NCBI GenBank assembly: GCA_050633365.1
Contig: JBOEGJ010000043.1
Span: 1 to 64,000, forward strand
Reading direction: 5' to 3'
DNA length: 64,000 bases
Source of the DNA: Pseudomaricurvus sp050633365
GTDB taxonomy: Bacteria > Pseudomonadota > Gammaproteobacteria > Pseudomonadales > Cellvibrionaceae
Below the pieces are notes generated by a model, which was not told where the DNA came from, did not search any database, and saw only the letters and a list, made by a program, of their open reading frames with translations. Shown in pieces: positions 46,039 through 54,929 of the stretch (its first letter is position 1; every line of letters begins with the position of its first letter). Position numbers and translations under genes: made by a program.

Positions 46039-46875
46039 ATGGAAAGTTACGAAGCATTAATCGCCACCTTGGGGCTCACCATGGGCGCCTCGTGGGCCAG
46101 CGGTATCAACCTGTATGCGGTGCTGCTGGTACTAGGTATCGGAGGATCAACTGGCAACATTGATTTACCACCCGACCTGCAAACCTTAAGTGACCCTATG
46201 GTGATGGCCGCCGCGGGCTTTATGTATTTCGTCGAGTTTTTTGTCGATAAGACACCGGGAGTCGATACCGGTTGGGATACCTTGCACACATTTATCCGAA
46301 TTCCCGCGGGAGCTATGTTAGCCGCTGGTGCTGTGGGAGACGTCAGCCCGGTTATGGAGATTGCCGCAGGTATTATGGGCGGAGGTCTATCGGCGACCAG
46401 CCACGCCACTAAAGCGGGAAGCCGCGCACTGATTAACACATCCCCTGAACCCTTCACTAACTGGGGCGCATCGATATCAGAAGACATCATGGTTTTTGCC
46501 GGACTATGGACTGCACTCAATCATCCTATGGTCTTCATTGCACTGCTGGTGGTATTCATCATTATCGCGATCTGGTTGCTGCCAAAGATCTGGCGAGTAC
46601 TGAAAGCTATCATTCTGAAAATCGGTAGCTGGCTTGGAATGGTGGATAAATCTTCGGTTGAAGAAGCTCAGGCAGAAAGTCGATCCCAGTCTCAAACCCC
46701 GCAAAGCGTTTCACCAGAGACGCCGACATCGAGCGCCACAGCCGGAGCTTCTACATCGAAAACATCGAGCGATCAAATCCAGCAACTGCAAGCACTGCAA
46801 GTACTAAAAGACGCCGGCAGTCTGACTGAAGCAGAATTTCTCGAAACTAAGAAAAAGATCCTAGGAACCAGTTAA
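46039..46875 (+). CDS. DUF4126 membrane protein with C-terminal SHOCT motif
   Basis: The 278-residue protein has an N-terminal DUF4126 domain with several membrane segments (residues 1-190: LGLTMGASWASGINLYAVLL; VMAAAGFMYFVEFFVDKTPG; FIALLVVFIIIAIWLLPKIW). A Ser/Thr/Gln-rich linker follows (residues 210-245) and then a SHOCT segment (QLQALQVLKDAGSLTEAEFL). SHOCT motifs occur at protein termini and are thought to mediate oligomerisation. DUF4126 has no established function. TGAGG lies about 9 nt before ATG 46039. It is a single-gene unit, convergent with the Nudix gene across a strong terminator. Confidence 0.85.
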   Translation: MESYEALIATLGLTMGASWASGINLYAVLLVLGIGGSTGNIDLPPDLQTLSDPMVMAAAGFMYFVEFFVDKTPGVDTGWDTLHTFIRIPAGAMLAAGAVGDVSPVMEIAAGIMGGGLSATSHATKAGSRALINTSPEPFTNWGASISEDIMVFAGLWTALNHPMVFIALLVVFIIIAIWLLPKIWRVLKAIILKIGSWLGMVDKSSVEEAQAESRSQSQTPQSVSPETPTSSATAGASTSKTSSDQIQQLQALQVLKDAGSLTEAEFLETKKKILGTS

Positions 46876-46928
46876 GACAGAGATTTACTGAAAAGCTCAG
46901 ACGAGCGATTTAGGGAAGCAGCTGAATA

Positions 46929-46965
46929 GAGCAAAAAGGCCGGTAATCCATCGGCCTTTTTGCTC
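46929..46965. terminator. Bidirectional rho-independent terminator
   Basis: GAGCAAAAAGGCCG (46929-46942) and CGGCCTTTTTGCTC (46952-46965) form a perfect 14-bp stem with a 9-nt loop. The A5 and T5 tracts inside the stem give a T-rich 3' side on either strand. It separates convergent DUF4126 and Nudix/ThiE-like genes. Confidence 0.85.
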
Positions 46966-47015
46966 ATTATCATTGAGCGATCGAGCCTATCAAGCCCCGC
47001 GCTCTTGGAATAGCT

Positions 47016-47951
47016 TTAGTTTGGCCACCAGGCACTTATCCCCGCAACCCCTTGCGCTCCAGATTTGCAGGCAACCGGCAATGTTTGATCCGACATGCCA
47101 CCCAATGCAAATACCGGTATCTTGGCATCGCTGACCCAGCTTGAGAATTGATCCCAACCCAGCGGTGACGCATTGGGATGGGTCTTTGTAAGTTCGACGG
47201 GTGACAGGCAGACAAAATCCACCCCCCGCTGCTGAGCTCGAAGCAGTTGCTCTCGGCTGTGACAGGCAGCACTTACCCATCGCAGAGCAGCTCGTGCCAC
47301 TGGCTGATCACTCGCCATTAATTGCGCCGAGGTTAAATGTAAACCGTCTGCGCACACATCCCCTTTCGGAGAGTTCAATATCAAACGAGCCCCAACTTGG
47401 CGACAACGATCAAGTATATCCGGCACAGCCGCCTTCCATTGATCGGAACTCCACTGAGTCTGGCGCAATTGCAGCAGGCGAATACCGCGGTCTAAAGCCG
47501 ATTGAACTTTAGCAACGCACGCTTCAATTGAGACTTCGTCGGCGCTCACTAGATACACCGGTGGTAACTGAGCAGCAGTTACAATGGGGACATTCGCCGC
47601 GGGAAAATTAAAATCGTTTAACGCCTCGGGACTCACCCACTTAACCGGCTGCCCCTCCTTGCCGTGAGCATCGCCTTCGAATTGGGTGACTCGCCACACG
47701 TCAAGGAGAACAGACTTATCGGGATAATCGTGTCGAATTTGAATCAGCGGCTCGAGACAAGTCGAGGTAATACCAATCTCTTCATCAAGCTCTCGAACAA
47801 GCGCTTGCTGAACGCTTTCACCGTCTTCCAACTTACCCCCGGGAAACTCCCAAAGACCGCCTTGGTGACTAGCTGCTGGGCGCCGAGCAATAAGAATGTG
47901 TCCATCAGAATTGACGACAACACCGGCGGCAACATGAATGATTTTTGTCAT
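47016..47951 (-). CDS. Nudix hydrolase (MutT-like) fused to a ThiE/TenI-like domain
   Basis: From ATG 47951 the protein has 311 residues. The N-terminal half (1-130) is MutT-like, with the Nudix box GGKLEDGESVQQALVRELDE followed by EIGI, and probably cleans oxidised nucleotides such as 8-oxo-dGTP. The C-terminal half (about 145-311) has a thiamine-phosphate synthase-like barrel: LQLRQTQW, CADGLHLTSAQL, SAACHSREQL, LSPVELTKTHPN and ALGGM. The Asp-Arg normally seen in the ThiE NDR motif is replaced (LILNSPKG), so TMP synthase activity is doubtful. This fusion is common in gammaproteobacteria, next to argJ and secA. Confidence 0.9.
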   Translation of the reverse strand: MTKIIHVAAGVVVNSDGHILIARRPAASHQGGLWEFPGGKLEDGESVQQALVRELDEEIGITSTCLEPLIQIRHDYPDKSVLLDVWRVTQFEGDAHGKEGQPVKWVSPEALNDFNFPAANVPIVTAAQLPPVYLVSADEVSIEACVAKVQSALDRGIRLLQLRQTQWSSDQWKAAVPDILDRCRQVGARLILNSPKGDVCADGLHLTSAQLMASDQPVARAALRWVSAACHSREQLLRAQQRGVDFVCLSPVELTKTHPNASPLGWDQFSSWVSDAKIPVFALGGMSDQTLPVACKSGAQGVAGISAWWPN

Positions 47952-48000
47952 GAGAATAGATTCAGGTTTGAGATGCCCGGCGAAGACCGAGCTTATCATC

Positions 48001-48054
48001 GATAAGAGAGCTCACTGCGATAAGTGAGCTAACTGTGATAAGAGAGCTAACTGC
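48001..48054. repeat. Three tandem 18-bp repeats overlapping the argJ stop codon
   Basis: Units at 48001-48018, 48019-48036 and 48037-48054 share GATAAG(A/T)GAGCT(C/A)ACTG(C/T). The last unit contains the argJ TAG (complement of 48047-48049) and its final CGC AGT codons. The array looks like a copied argJ 3' end, a parallel to the maiA duplication at 4142-4181. Confidence 0.8.
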
Positions 48055-49267
48055 GGTAATCGGCGTTAATGGTGACGTAGTCGTGTGACAGATCGGTTGT
48101 CCAAACACGGTCTTTTGAGTTGCCGCGACCCAGATCGACTCGAATCATAATTTCTTCTTGGTCCATCACCGCCTGACCCTGCTCTTCGGTATAGCTTGCG
48201 GCGCACCCGCCATTTTCTACAATAAGCACATTACCGAGCCAGACACGTACTTTGCTGGAATCCAAATTCTCAACATCGGCATAGCCAATAGCAGCAACTA
48301 TTCGCCCCCAATTTGGATCCGAAGCAAACAGAGCGGTTTTGACCAAGGGTGATTGCGCGATGGAATAGGCTACCTTAGCCGCTTCGGGTTTTTCTGTAGC
48401 CCCTTCGACTTGTACGGTGACAAATTTTGTTGCACCTTCGCCATCGCTGACGATGTTTTGCGCCAACTGTATGTGCACCGAGACAACGGCATTGTAGAAT
48501 TTTGCGAAGAGCTCACCTTGAGTACTGTTGATTTCCGGCAGCGAACTCTGACCCGTGGCGATCAACATGCACGCGTCGTTAGTTGACGTGTCGCCATCCA
48601 CAGTAATTCGATTAAACGATTGATCGGCGGCCTTTTTAACCAATTGATCTAACAATGGCTGACTGACCTTTGCATCGGTCGCAATAAAACCCAACATGGT
48701 GGCCATGTTAGGGTTAATCATCCCCGAGCCTTTTGAAATTCCAGAAACGGTAATCACTTCATCGTCGTAGGTAAACTGTACCGTGGCGCCTTTCGGACGA
48801 GTATCGGTGGTCATAATACCGCGCGCAGCATCTTCCCAGCCATCTTCTGAAAGGTTTTCAAGGGCTTGTGGTAAAGCGGCCAATAGACGAGCCATAGGCA
48901 AACGCTCACCGATAACTCCCGTGGAGAAAGGCAATACTTGAGAGGCTTTGGCACCGGACATTTCGGCCAATTTATTACAGGTCAGGCGTGCATCTGCAAG
49001 GCCCTCTTGGCCGGTACAGGCATTGGCATTTCCAGAGTTGATCACCAGATAGCGAATGTCACTTGAATTCAAATGCTCTTTGGCAACGGTAACCGGCGCC
49101 GCGCAAAACGCATTCTGAGTAAATACTCCAGAAACACGCGCTTCTTTGGGCAAACCTAGCACCACTAAATCTTGTCGACCTGGTGTCTTGATGCCGGCGC
49201 TGGCCGTGCCGAGACGCAACCCCGCCACTGGAGTCATTGGTGGAAACGGAAACTGTCCAACGGCCAT
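48047..49267 (-). CDS. argJ: Bifunctional ornithine/glutamate N-acetyltransferase
   Basis: ArgJ makes N-acetylglutamate from acetyl-CoA and/or recycles acetyl groups from N-acetylornithine in arginine synthesis. The protein is 406 residues and is made as a precursor cut between A189 and T190 in KGSGMINPNMATMLGF; T190 becomes the nucleophile. Other typical segments are LVINSGNANACTGQEGL, LPFSTGVIGERLPM and FNRITVDGDTSTNDACM. Whether it does both reactions cannot be read from the sequence. It lies 68 bp after secA in the same direction. The C-terminus (NADYRS) is family-like, despite the repeats just beyond it. Confidence 0.95.
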   Translation of the reverse strand: MAVGQFPFPPMTPVAGLRLGTASAGIKTPGRQDLVVLGLPKEARVSGVFTQNAFCAAPVTVAKEHLNSSDIRYLVINSGNANACTGQEGLADARLTCNKLAEMSGAKASQVLPFSTGVIGERLPMARLLAALPQALENLSEDGWEDAARGIMTTDTRPKGATVQFTYDDEVITVSGISKGSGMINPNMATMLGFIATDAKVSQPLLDQLVKKAADQSFNRITVDGDTSTNDACMLIATGQSSLPEINSTQGELFAKFYNAVVSVHIQLAQNIVSDGEGATKFVTVQVEGATEKPEAAKVAYSIAQSPLVKTALFASDPNWGRIVAAIGYADVENLDSSKVRVWLGNVLIVENGGCAASYTEEQGQAVMDQEEIMIRVDLGRGNSKDRVWTTDLSHDYVTINADYRS

Positions 49268-49335
49268 AAATATCTACCTTTTAACGGTAGTCACACCGAC
49301 ATCACCATCGGCGGACAATTGTAGGGCAAACAATA

Positions 49336-52059
49336 TCAAGCCAAGCGGCCATGACACTGCTTAAACTTTTTACCTGACCCACAGGGACAAGCATCGTTAC
49401 GGCCTACCTTGGCGGCTTCTCTTACGAACGGCTTCGGATTTCCTTCATCACCTTCGGGGACGACACCTTCCTCTTCCATCGCAGAAGCTTGCGCGTGTTC
49501 GAGTTGCATGCGCTGCTGTTCTTGCTGCTGGCGGCGCTGAGCCTCCATCTGCTGCATTTCTTCTTCGCTGACCGGCTCCACTCGCGCCAACATGCGAATG
49601 ACTTCGCTCTTCAAATTGTCGAGCATAGACTCAAACAGCTCAAAGGATTCACGCTTGTACTCTTGCTTTGGATTCTTTTGGGCGAAAGCTCGCAAACCGA
49701 TACCTTGACGCAGGTGATCCATATTCGCAAGATGCTCCTTCCACAACATATCCAAGACGTTGAGCATAATTTGACGCTCCACCTCTCGCATAATCGGGCC
49801 GAAGTGATCGCACTTGTTGTCATAGGCGGTTTGAATTTCGCTAAGAATTTTTTCGCTAAGATTCTCTTCGTGAAGCTTTTTATCTTCTTCGAGCCACTGA
49901 GCAATGGGTAGTGGCAAGCCAAATTCGGCTTGAAGAAATTGCTCCAGACCAGGGATATCCCACTGCTCTTCTAGGCTTTGAGGAGGAATATAACCACTGA
50001 TCGTGTCGCGCACCACATCGGCGCGAATCGCGGTGATGGCTTCGGCGATGTCTTCAGATTCGAGCAACTCATTGCGTTGTTGATACACCACTTGACGCTG
50101 ATCATTGGCGACATCATCAAATTCCAGCAACTGTTTACGAATATCAAAGTTGCGGCCTTCAACTTTACGCTGGGCCTTTTCAATGGCATTGGACACCATG
50201 CGATGCTCGATAGCTTCGCCTTTTTCCATGCCCAGAGCTTTCATAAATCCGCGAACTCGATCAGACGCGAAAATTCGCATCAAGTTATCTTCCATAGAAA
50301 GATAGAAGCGGGACATTCCGGGATCGCCTTGACGACCCGCGCGACCACGCAACTGATTATCGATACGACGAGATTCGTGGCGCTCAGTACCGATGATGTG
50401 CAAGCCTCCACCTTCGATCACTTGATCGTGGCGTTTTTGCCAATCGGCTTTTGCCGCTTCTATCTGAGCTTCGCTAGGGTTGTCCATTTCAGCCAACTCA
50501 GCTTCGAAATTACCCCCCAAGACAATATCAGTACCACGGCCGGCCATGTTGGTGGCAATAGTAATGGCCCCTGGACGTCCTGCCTGCGCAATAATCGATG
50601 CTTCTTTTTCGTGAAACTTAGCATTCAAAACTTGATGTTTCAGGCCCGCTTTTTTCAGGCGACGCGCCATTTCTTCGGATGCCTCAATGGAAGCCGTACC
50701 AACCAATACGGGAACGTTTTGCTCCTGTAACTCTTTCACCGCTTCGGAAATAGCTTCAAACTTTTCTTCAACGGACAAAAACACCAGATCGTTCAAATCT
50801 TTACGAGCGACGTCTTTGTTGGTTGGAATAACCACAACATCCAAACCGTAAATTTGATGAAACTCGAAGGCTTCAGTATCAGCGGTACCCGTCATGCCCG
50901 AGAGCTTTGGAAAAATACGAAAGTAGTTCTGGAAAGTCGTTGAGGCGAGAGTCTGGCTCTCGTTCTGAATAGAGACACCTTCTTTCGCTTCAAGGGCTTG
51001 ATGCAATCCTTCAGAGAGACGACGGCCCTGCATGGTACGGCCCGTATGTTCATCGATCAGCACCACTTGGCCATCTTGAACAATATAGTCCACATCACTT
51101 TGGAATAAGGTATAAGCCTTTAGCGCTGCGTGTACGTGATGCAGTAGGCTTAAGTTAGTTGCCGCATACAGGCTATCATCAGCCTGAAGCAGACCGACTT
51201 CAATCAACATTTCTTCGACTTTTTGATGGCCGTCTTCAGTCAATTCAACCGTGCGACTTTTTTCGTCGATCACGTAATCGCCCGGCTCAGTCACCTCTTC
51301 GCCATCGCTCAGTTGAACTTTCAACTTGGGAATCAACAGATTCATTTGCTGATACATACGCGAGCTGTCTTCGGCCGCACCAGAGATGATCAAAGGCGTA
51401 CGCGCCTCATCGATCAAGATCGAATCGACTTCATCAACAATGGCAAAGTTGAGCGGGCGTTGCATTTTGTCGTCTTTGCGCAACGCCATATTGTCGCGTA
51501 GATAATCGAAGCCAAACTCGTTGTTTGTACCGTAGGTAATATCCGCTTGGTAAGCTTCAAACTTGGCTTGAGGGTCTTGCATCGACTGAATAACACCGAC
51601 CTTCAGGCCAAGCGCTTCGTACAGTGGACGCATCCACTCGGCGTCACGGCTGGCCAAGTAGTCATTAACAGTAACCACGTGCACACCGCGCCCCGAGAGC
51701 GCATTGAGATAAGCACCCAAGGTCGACATCAAGGTTTTACCCTCACCGGTGCGCATTTCAGCAATACGACCTTCGTGGAGAGTGATACCACCAATCAGCT
51801 GGACATCAAAATGTCGCATGCCCAAAGCTCTGCGGCTAGCCTCTCGGCAGGTTGCAAAGGCCTCAGGCAACAATTGATCCAAGCTTTCACCATTTTGAAA
51901 ACGCTCTTTGTACTCGGTCGACTTGAGCTGCAATTGCGTATCGGACAAGCCTTCGAGTCCAGATTCCAATTCGTTAATGGCTTTAACGAGTTTACGCATA
52001 CGTTTAAGTTCGCGATCATTTTTAGATCCGAAGACTGCTTTGACCAATTTACCTATCAT
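49336..52059 (-). CDS. secA: Preprotein translocase ATPase SecA
   Basis: SecA drives export of unfolded proteins through SecYEG. The 907-residue protein has the Walker A MRTGEGKTLMSTLGAY, Walker B region IVDEVDSILIDEARTPLI, the second helicase motor with TNMAGRGTDIVLGGNF and RIDNQLRGRAGRQGDPGMSR, and a C-terminal zinc finger CPCGSGKKFKQCHG that binds SecB. A Gln/Met-rich linker (residues about 835-870) precedes it. It stands between the M23 peptidase and argJ, the order also seen in pseudomonads. I found no SecM-like arrest peptide upstream. Confidence 0.98.
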   Translation of the reverse strand: MIGKLVKAVFGSKNDRELKRMRKLVKAINELESGLEGLSDTQLQLKSTEYKERFQNGESLDQLLPEAFATCREASRRALGMRHFDVQLIGGITLHEGRIAEMRTGEGKTLMSTLGAYLNALSGRGVHVVTVNDYLASRDAEWMRPLYEALGLKVGVIQSMQDPQAKFEAYQADITYGTNNEFGFDYLRDNMALRKDDKMQRPLNFAIVDEVDSILIDEARTPLIISGAAEDSSRMYQQMNLLIPKLKVQLSDGEEVTEPGDYVIDEKSRTVELTEDGHQKVEEMLIEVGLLQADDSLYAATNLSLLHHVHAALKAYTLFQSDVDYIVQDGQVVLIDEHTGRTMQGRRLSEGLHQALEAKEGVSIQNESQTLASTTFQNYFRIFPKLSGMTGTADTEAFEFHQIYGLDVVVIPTNKDVARKDLNDLVFLSVEEKFEAISEAVKELQEQNVPVLVGTASIEASEEMARRLKKAGLKHQVLNAKFHEKEASIIAQAGRPGAITIATNMAGRGTDIVLGGNFEAELAEMDNPSEAQIEAAKADWQKRHDQVIEGGGLHIIGTERHESRRIDNQLRGRAGRQGDPGMSRFYLSMEDNLMRIFASDRVRGFMKALGMEKGEAIEHRMVSNAIEKAQRKVEGRNFDIRKQLLEFDDVANDQRQVVYQQRNELLESEDIAEAITAIRADVVRDTISGYIPPQSLEEQWDIPGLEQFLQAEFGLPLPIAQWLEEDKKLHEENLSEKILSEIQTAYDNKCDHFGPIMREVERQIMLNVLDMLWKEHLANMDHLRQGIGLRAFAQKNPKQEYKRESFELFESMLDNLKSEVIRMLARVEPVSEEEMQQMEAQRRQQQEQQRMQLEHAQASAMEEEGVVPEGDEGNPKPFVREAAKVGRNDACPCGSGKKFKQCHGRLA

Positions 52060-52247
52060 GAGTAATACCGAGTTTTATCTATTTTTACGCGAGGCGTTTT
52101 ATTAGGGAGTCAATTTCAACGATTGAAGTTCTTCGAAAAGAGACTAGATACCTTGAATATCGAGTAGATCAGCGGTTTTACTGGCCGCCGACGCAAAGGG
52201 CACAAGTAAACCGAAAGGCGCTTGCGGAAGCAAGCAAAAGATGGGAT

Positions 52248-53180
52248 TTAGCGGTTTGTTCTATGAATATAAGCGGCTGGATCGACTGCCCTGCCATTTT
52301 TATACACTTCGAAGTGCACATGAGGACCGGTAGAGCGACCGCTGGACCCCATAAGGGAAACCACCTGGCCTTTTTTAATCACATCGCCCACTTTAACAAT
52401 GTTCTCTGTATTGTGTGCGTAGCGAGTGGTGAAGCCATTACCGTGATTGACCTCAACCATTTGTCCGTAACCACTGCGCTCACCAGACCAGGTAACAACG
52501 CCGGCCGCCACAGAAACAACGTCGGAGCCGAGTTTGCCAGCAAAGTCGACGCCGTTATGCCAAGCCACATGTCCTTTAAAAGGATCGGTCCGACGTCCGT
52601 AACGAGAAGACATCCAGCCTTTTTTCACGGGTCGTCCCGCCAAAAAGACATCTCGTTGAACTTTGCGCTTGGCCAGCAGAGCCTCAAGGGTGTCGAGCTG
52701 TTGCTCGCGATCGGATATTTGACGGGTAAGCTGGTCGATAACGTTAAGGAAATCTGGAGCTTGGTAAGCATCGCCCAACTCGGCGGATTCAGGCCCACCC
52801 AATGCTGGTGGCTGACTAAAATCGAATTCACCCTTATCGAGCTTGGCGATTGTGGTCAGCCGTTCGCCCAAAGCATCTAGTCTGAGCAATCTCGCCTGTA
52901 GCTCAGCCATGCGTAAAGTTAGGGCACCTAACTGTTCTTCAGCGTGTTTTTTGGTTTGCTCGACTTCAGCATTTTGATTACTGAGGGCTTCATTCCAAGC
53001 CTTGGTTGAATCGCCAGTGAAAAGATCGGCGCCATCGCCTTGGTTGATATCATTACCAACCATAACTCCGAGCCCAACAGGGATGCCCAGCAAGCACACA
53101 GACAGCAACGCACGAGTCCACCCACCCAGGGTGAAGGTTCGACTGCGACCGTGATGTTTACTGACTACAATGACTTTCAT
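52248..53180 (-). CDS. M23-family LytM-like peptidase, membrane anchored
   Basis: The 310-residue protein has an N-terminal membrane anchor (residues 22-41, TRALLSVCLLGIPVGLGVMV), a periplasmic coiled coil (about 65-110 and 145-175) and a C-terminal LytM domain (about 190-300). The zinc ligands are visible as H208 and D212 in HNGVDFAG and H289 in GPHVHFEV, so it should be an active peptidoglycan endopeptidase rather than a degenerate activator. Relatives sit between lpxC and secA in pseudomonads. It probably contributes to wall cleavage during growth or division. Confidence 0.92.
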   Translation of the reverse strand: MKVIVVSKHHGRSRTFTLGGWTRALLSVCLLGIPVGLGVMVGNDINQGDGADLFTGDSTKAWNEALSNQNAEVEQTKKHAEEQLGALTLRMAELQARLLRLDALGERLTTIAKLDKGEFDFSQPPALGGPESAELGDAYQAPDFLNVIDQLTRQISDREQQLDTLEALLAKRKVQRDVFLAGRPVKKGWMSSRYGRRTDPFKGHVAWHNGVDFAGKLGSDVVSVAAGVVTWSGERSGYGQMVEVNHGNGFTTRYAHNTENIVKVGDVIKKGQVVSLMGSSGRSTGPHVHFEVYKNGRAVDPAAYIHRTNR

Positions 53181-53555
53181 CGCGCGAGGTTCACCTGCTA
53201 TTTCATCTATTGTTGATGGGCATCAACCAGCAACAGACAACTCAATTAATCCGTATTTAGGGCTCAAATCCTTGCCCTTACAAGAGGTTTCCTTACCGAT
53301 CAAAACTAGCTCTCAATCAATTCGCGACTTAAGGTGGAACAGGCCACTAAATTCATTGCCAACTATGTACAGTTGATGACTCTTTGCTCAATTAAACCAA
53401 GCGGTAATCAACACCGCTCCGACAATCATAGCAAAAACCTCGAGAACCGAGGCAATATACACGCCAATATCGCATATAAATCAAGCAATTACCAACACTA
53501 ATTGAAGCTGCACCGCAGCATCAATCGGAAGGTATCTTGGGAGTAATAAGGAGGA
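53181..53555. other. Intergenic region between lpxC and the M23 peptidase gene
   Basis: These 375 bp hold no supported gene; the DUF721 gene found at this place in pseudomonads is absent. An imperfect hairpin, ATTGAAGCTGC with GCAGCATCAAT (53501-53524), could end lpxC transcription but has no T-tail. The rest should contain the peptidase or secA promoter. Confidence 0.45.
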
Positions 53556-54467
53556 TTAAACTGCCAAAACAGGCTTTATATAAGAGATTGGGGCTGCACT
53601 TTCATCGTCGAAAGTCACCACTTCCCAAGCATCTTCTTGAGCAATAAGCTCGCGCAGAGACTTATTGTTCAATGCATGACCCGACTTATGAGCTTTGAAC
53701 TCGCCAATCAGGCTATTACCTAGCAGGTATAAATCGCCAATAGCATCGAGGATTTTGTGTTTTACGAACTCATCTTCATAACGAAGGCCATCTTCGTTAA
53801 GAATTCGATATTCGTCGACGACGATGGCGTTATCAACACTACCGCCCTTGGCTAGGCCTTTAGAGCGCAAATATTCAATTTCATGCATGAAACCGAAGGT
53901 ACGAGCGCGACTGACTTCTTTAACAAAGGAAGTGCTTGAAAAATCAACCTCGGCATCGAGAGTGCGGTCTTTAAAGACGGGATGATCAAAATCGATGGAA
54001 AAAGACACTTTAAAACCATCAAACGGCAAGAAACTGGCAACTTTATCGCCATCTTCCACAACCACCGGTCGCTTGATGCGAATGAATTTCTTGGCCGCCG
54101 CCTGCTCTTCGATGCCCGCAGACTGGATCAAAAAGACAAAAGGACCGGCGCTCCCATCCATAATAGGCACTTCGGCAGCGCTCACTTCGACAATAGCGTT
54201 ATCGATACCCATGCCAGCAATGGCTGACAGCAAGTGCTCAACGGTGGAGACTCGCACATCGCCCTTGACCAAGGTGGTCGACAAGGTGGTATCACCCACA
54301 TTTTCGGCTTTGGCTTCTATCTCAACGACAGGGTCCAAATCCACACGACGGAACACAATGCCAGAATCAACAGGCGCTGGTAATAGGGTCAGGTAGATCT
54401 TGTCACCGGTGTGGAGCCCCACACCAGTGGCTCGAATAGCATTTTTAAGCGTACGCTGTTTTATCAT
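53556..54467 (-). CDS. lpxC: UDP-3-O-acyl-N-acetylglucosamine deacetylase
   Basis: LpxC does the committed step of lipid A synthesis. From ATG 54467 the protein has 303 residues and begins MIKQRTLKNAIRATGVGLHT, as in E. coli; a GTG five codons upstream is possible. The zinc site is seen in STVEHLLSAIAGMGIDN and KHKILDAIGDLYLLGN (H and D of HKxxDxxGD), and the catalytic His near SGHALNNKSLRELI. The location after ftsZ is classic. The unusually long 462-bp gap to ftsZ suggests an own promoter. Confidence 0.97.
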   Translation of the reverse strand: MIKQRTLKNAIRATGVGLHTGDKIYLTLLPAPVDSGIVFRRVDLDPVVEIEAKAENVGDTTLSTTLVKGDVRVSTVEHLLSAIAGMGIDNAIVEVSAAEVPIMDGSAGPFVFLIQSAGIEEQAAAKKFIRIKRPVVVEDGDKVASFLPFDGFKVSFSIDFDHPVFKDRTLDAEVDFSSTSFVKEVSRARTFGFMHEIEYLRSKGLAKGGSVDNAIVVDEYRILNEDGLRYEDEFVKHKILDAIGDLYLLGNSLIGEFKAHKSGHALNNKSLRELIAQEDAWEVVTFDDESAAPISYIKPVLAV

Positions 54468-54929
54468 CGAAGTATCTTTCACAAAGTTGAAGCGATTAAT
54501 CGGCGAATATTACCAAAGTTAGTGACCATAAACCAAGCTCCAAGTCGCAATTAGGGCCTCCATGCCGGTGAGGGGATCACCTTTGCCCTACTATTTGCTC
54601 ATAAGTTGACATCAATCAAACTGCCTCAATCATCAAAGTCGATGGTTAGGCACCTTAACAATCACCTTACTCGCGCACAGTAAGTAGTGCATCTCGAACC
54701 GTCACGATCACTTACTTTAGTCACGCCCAAACGACAACAATACACTTAGGCACTCAATATTCACCGCCGTATCGAACTCTCGCCCTACCGGGCCTCGATC
54801 ATCGAGGGCCAAGCAGACGCATAAGACAGCAGATTAACCACGCTCGTCCTATGAAAAACCACTCATTCACAGACCTTGAAGTTCACCGAAGGTTCCCAAA
54901 CTTCATCCCAGTCTAAAACAAATAGAGAA
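54468..54929. other. Intergenic region between ftsZ and lpxC
   Basis: These 462 bp contain no supported gene. A short hairpin, CCTCG/CGAGG, lies at 54793-54807 without a T-tail. The size suggests an lpxC promoter and perhaps a small RNA, but I see no identifiable element. Confidence 0.4.

Noticed and set aside
52060..52247. SecM-like arrest peptide or other gene between the M23 peptidase and secA
   Set aside because: The 188-bp gap has no frame with a signal peptide, ribosome-binding site or arrest-like motif.
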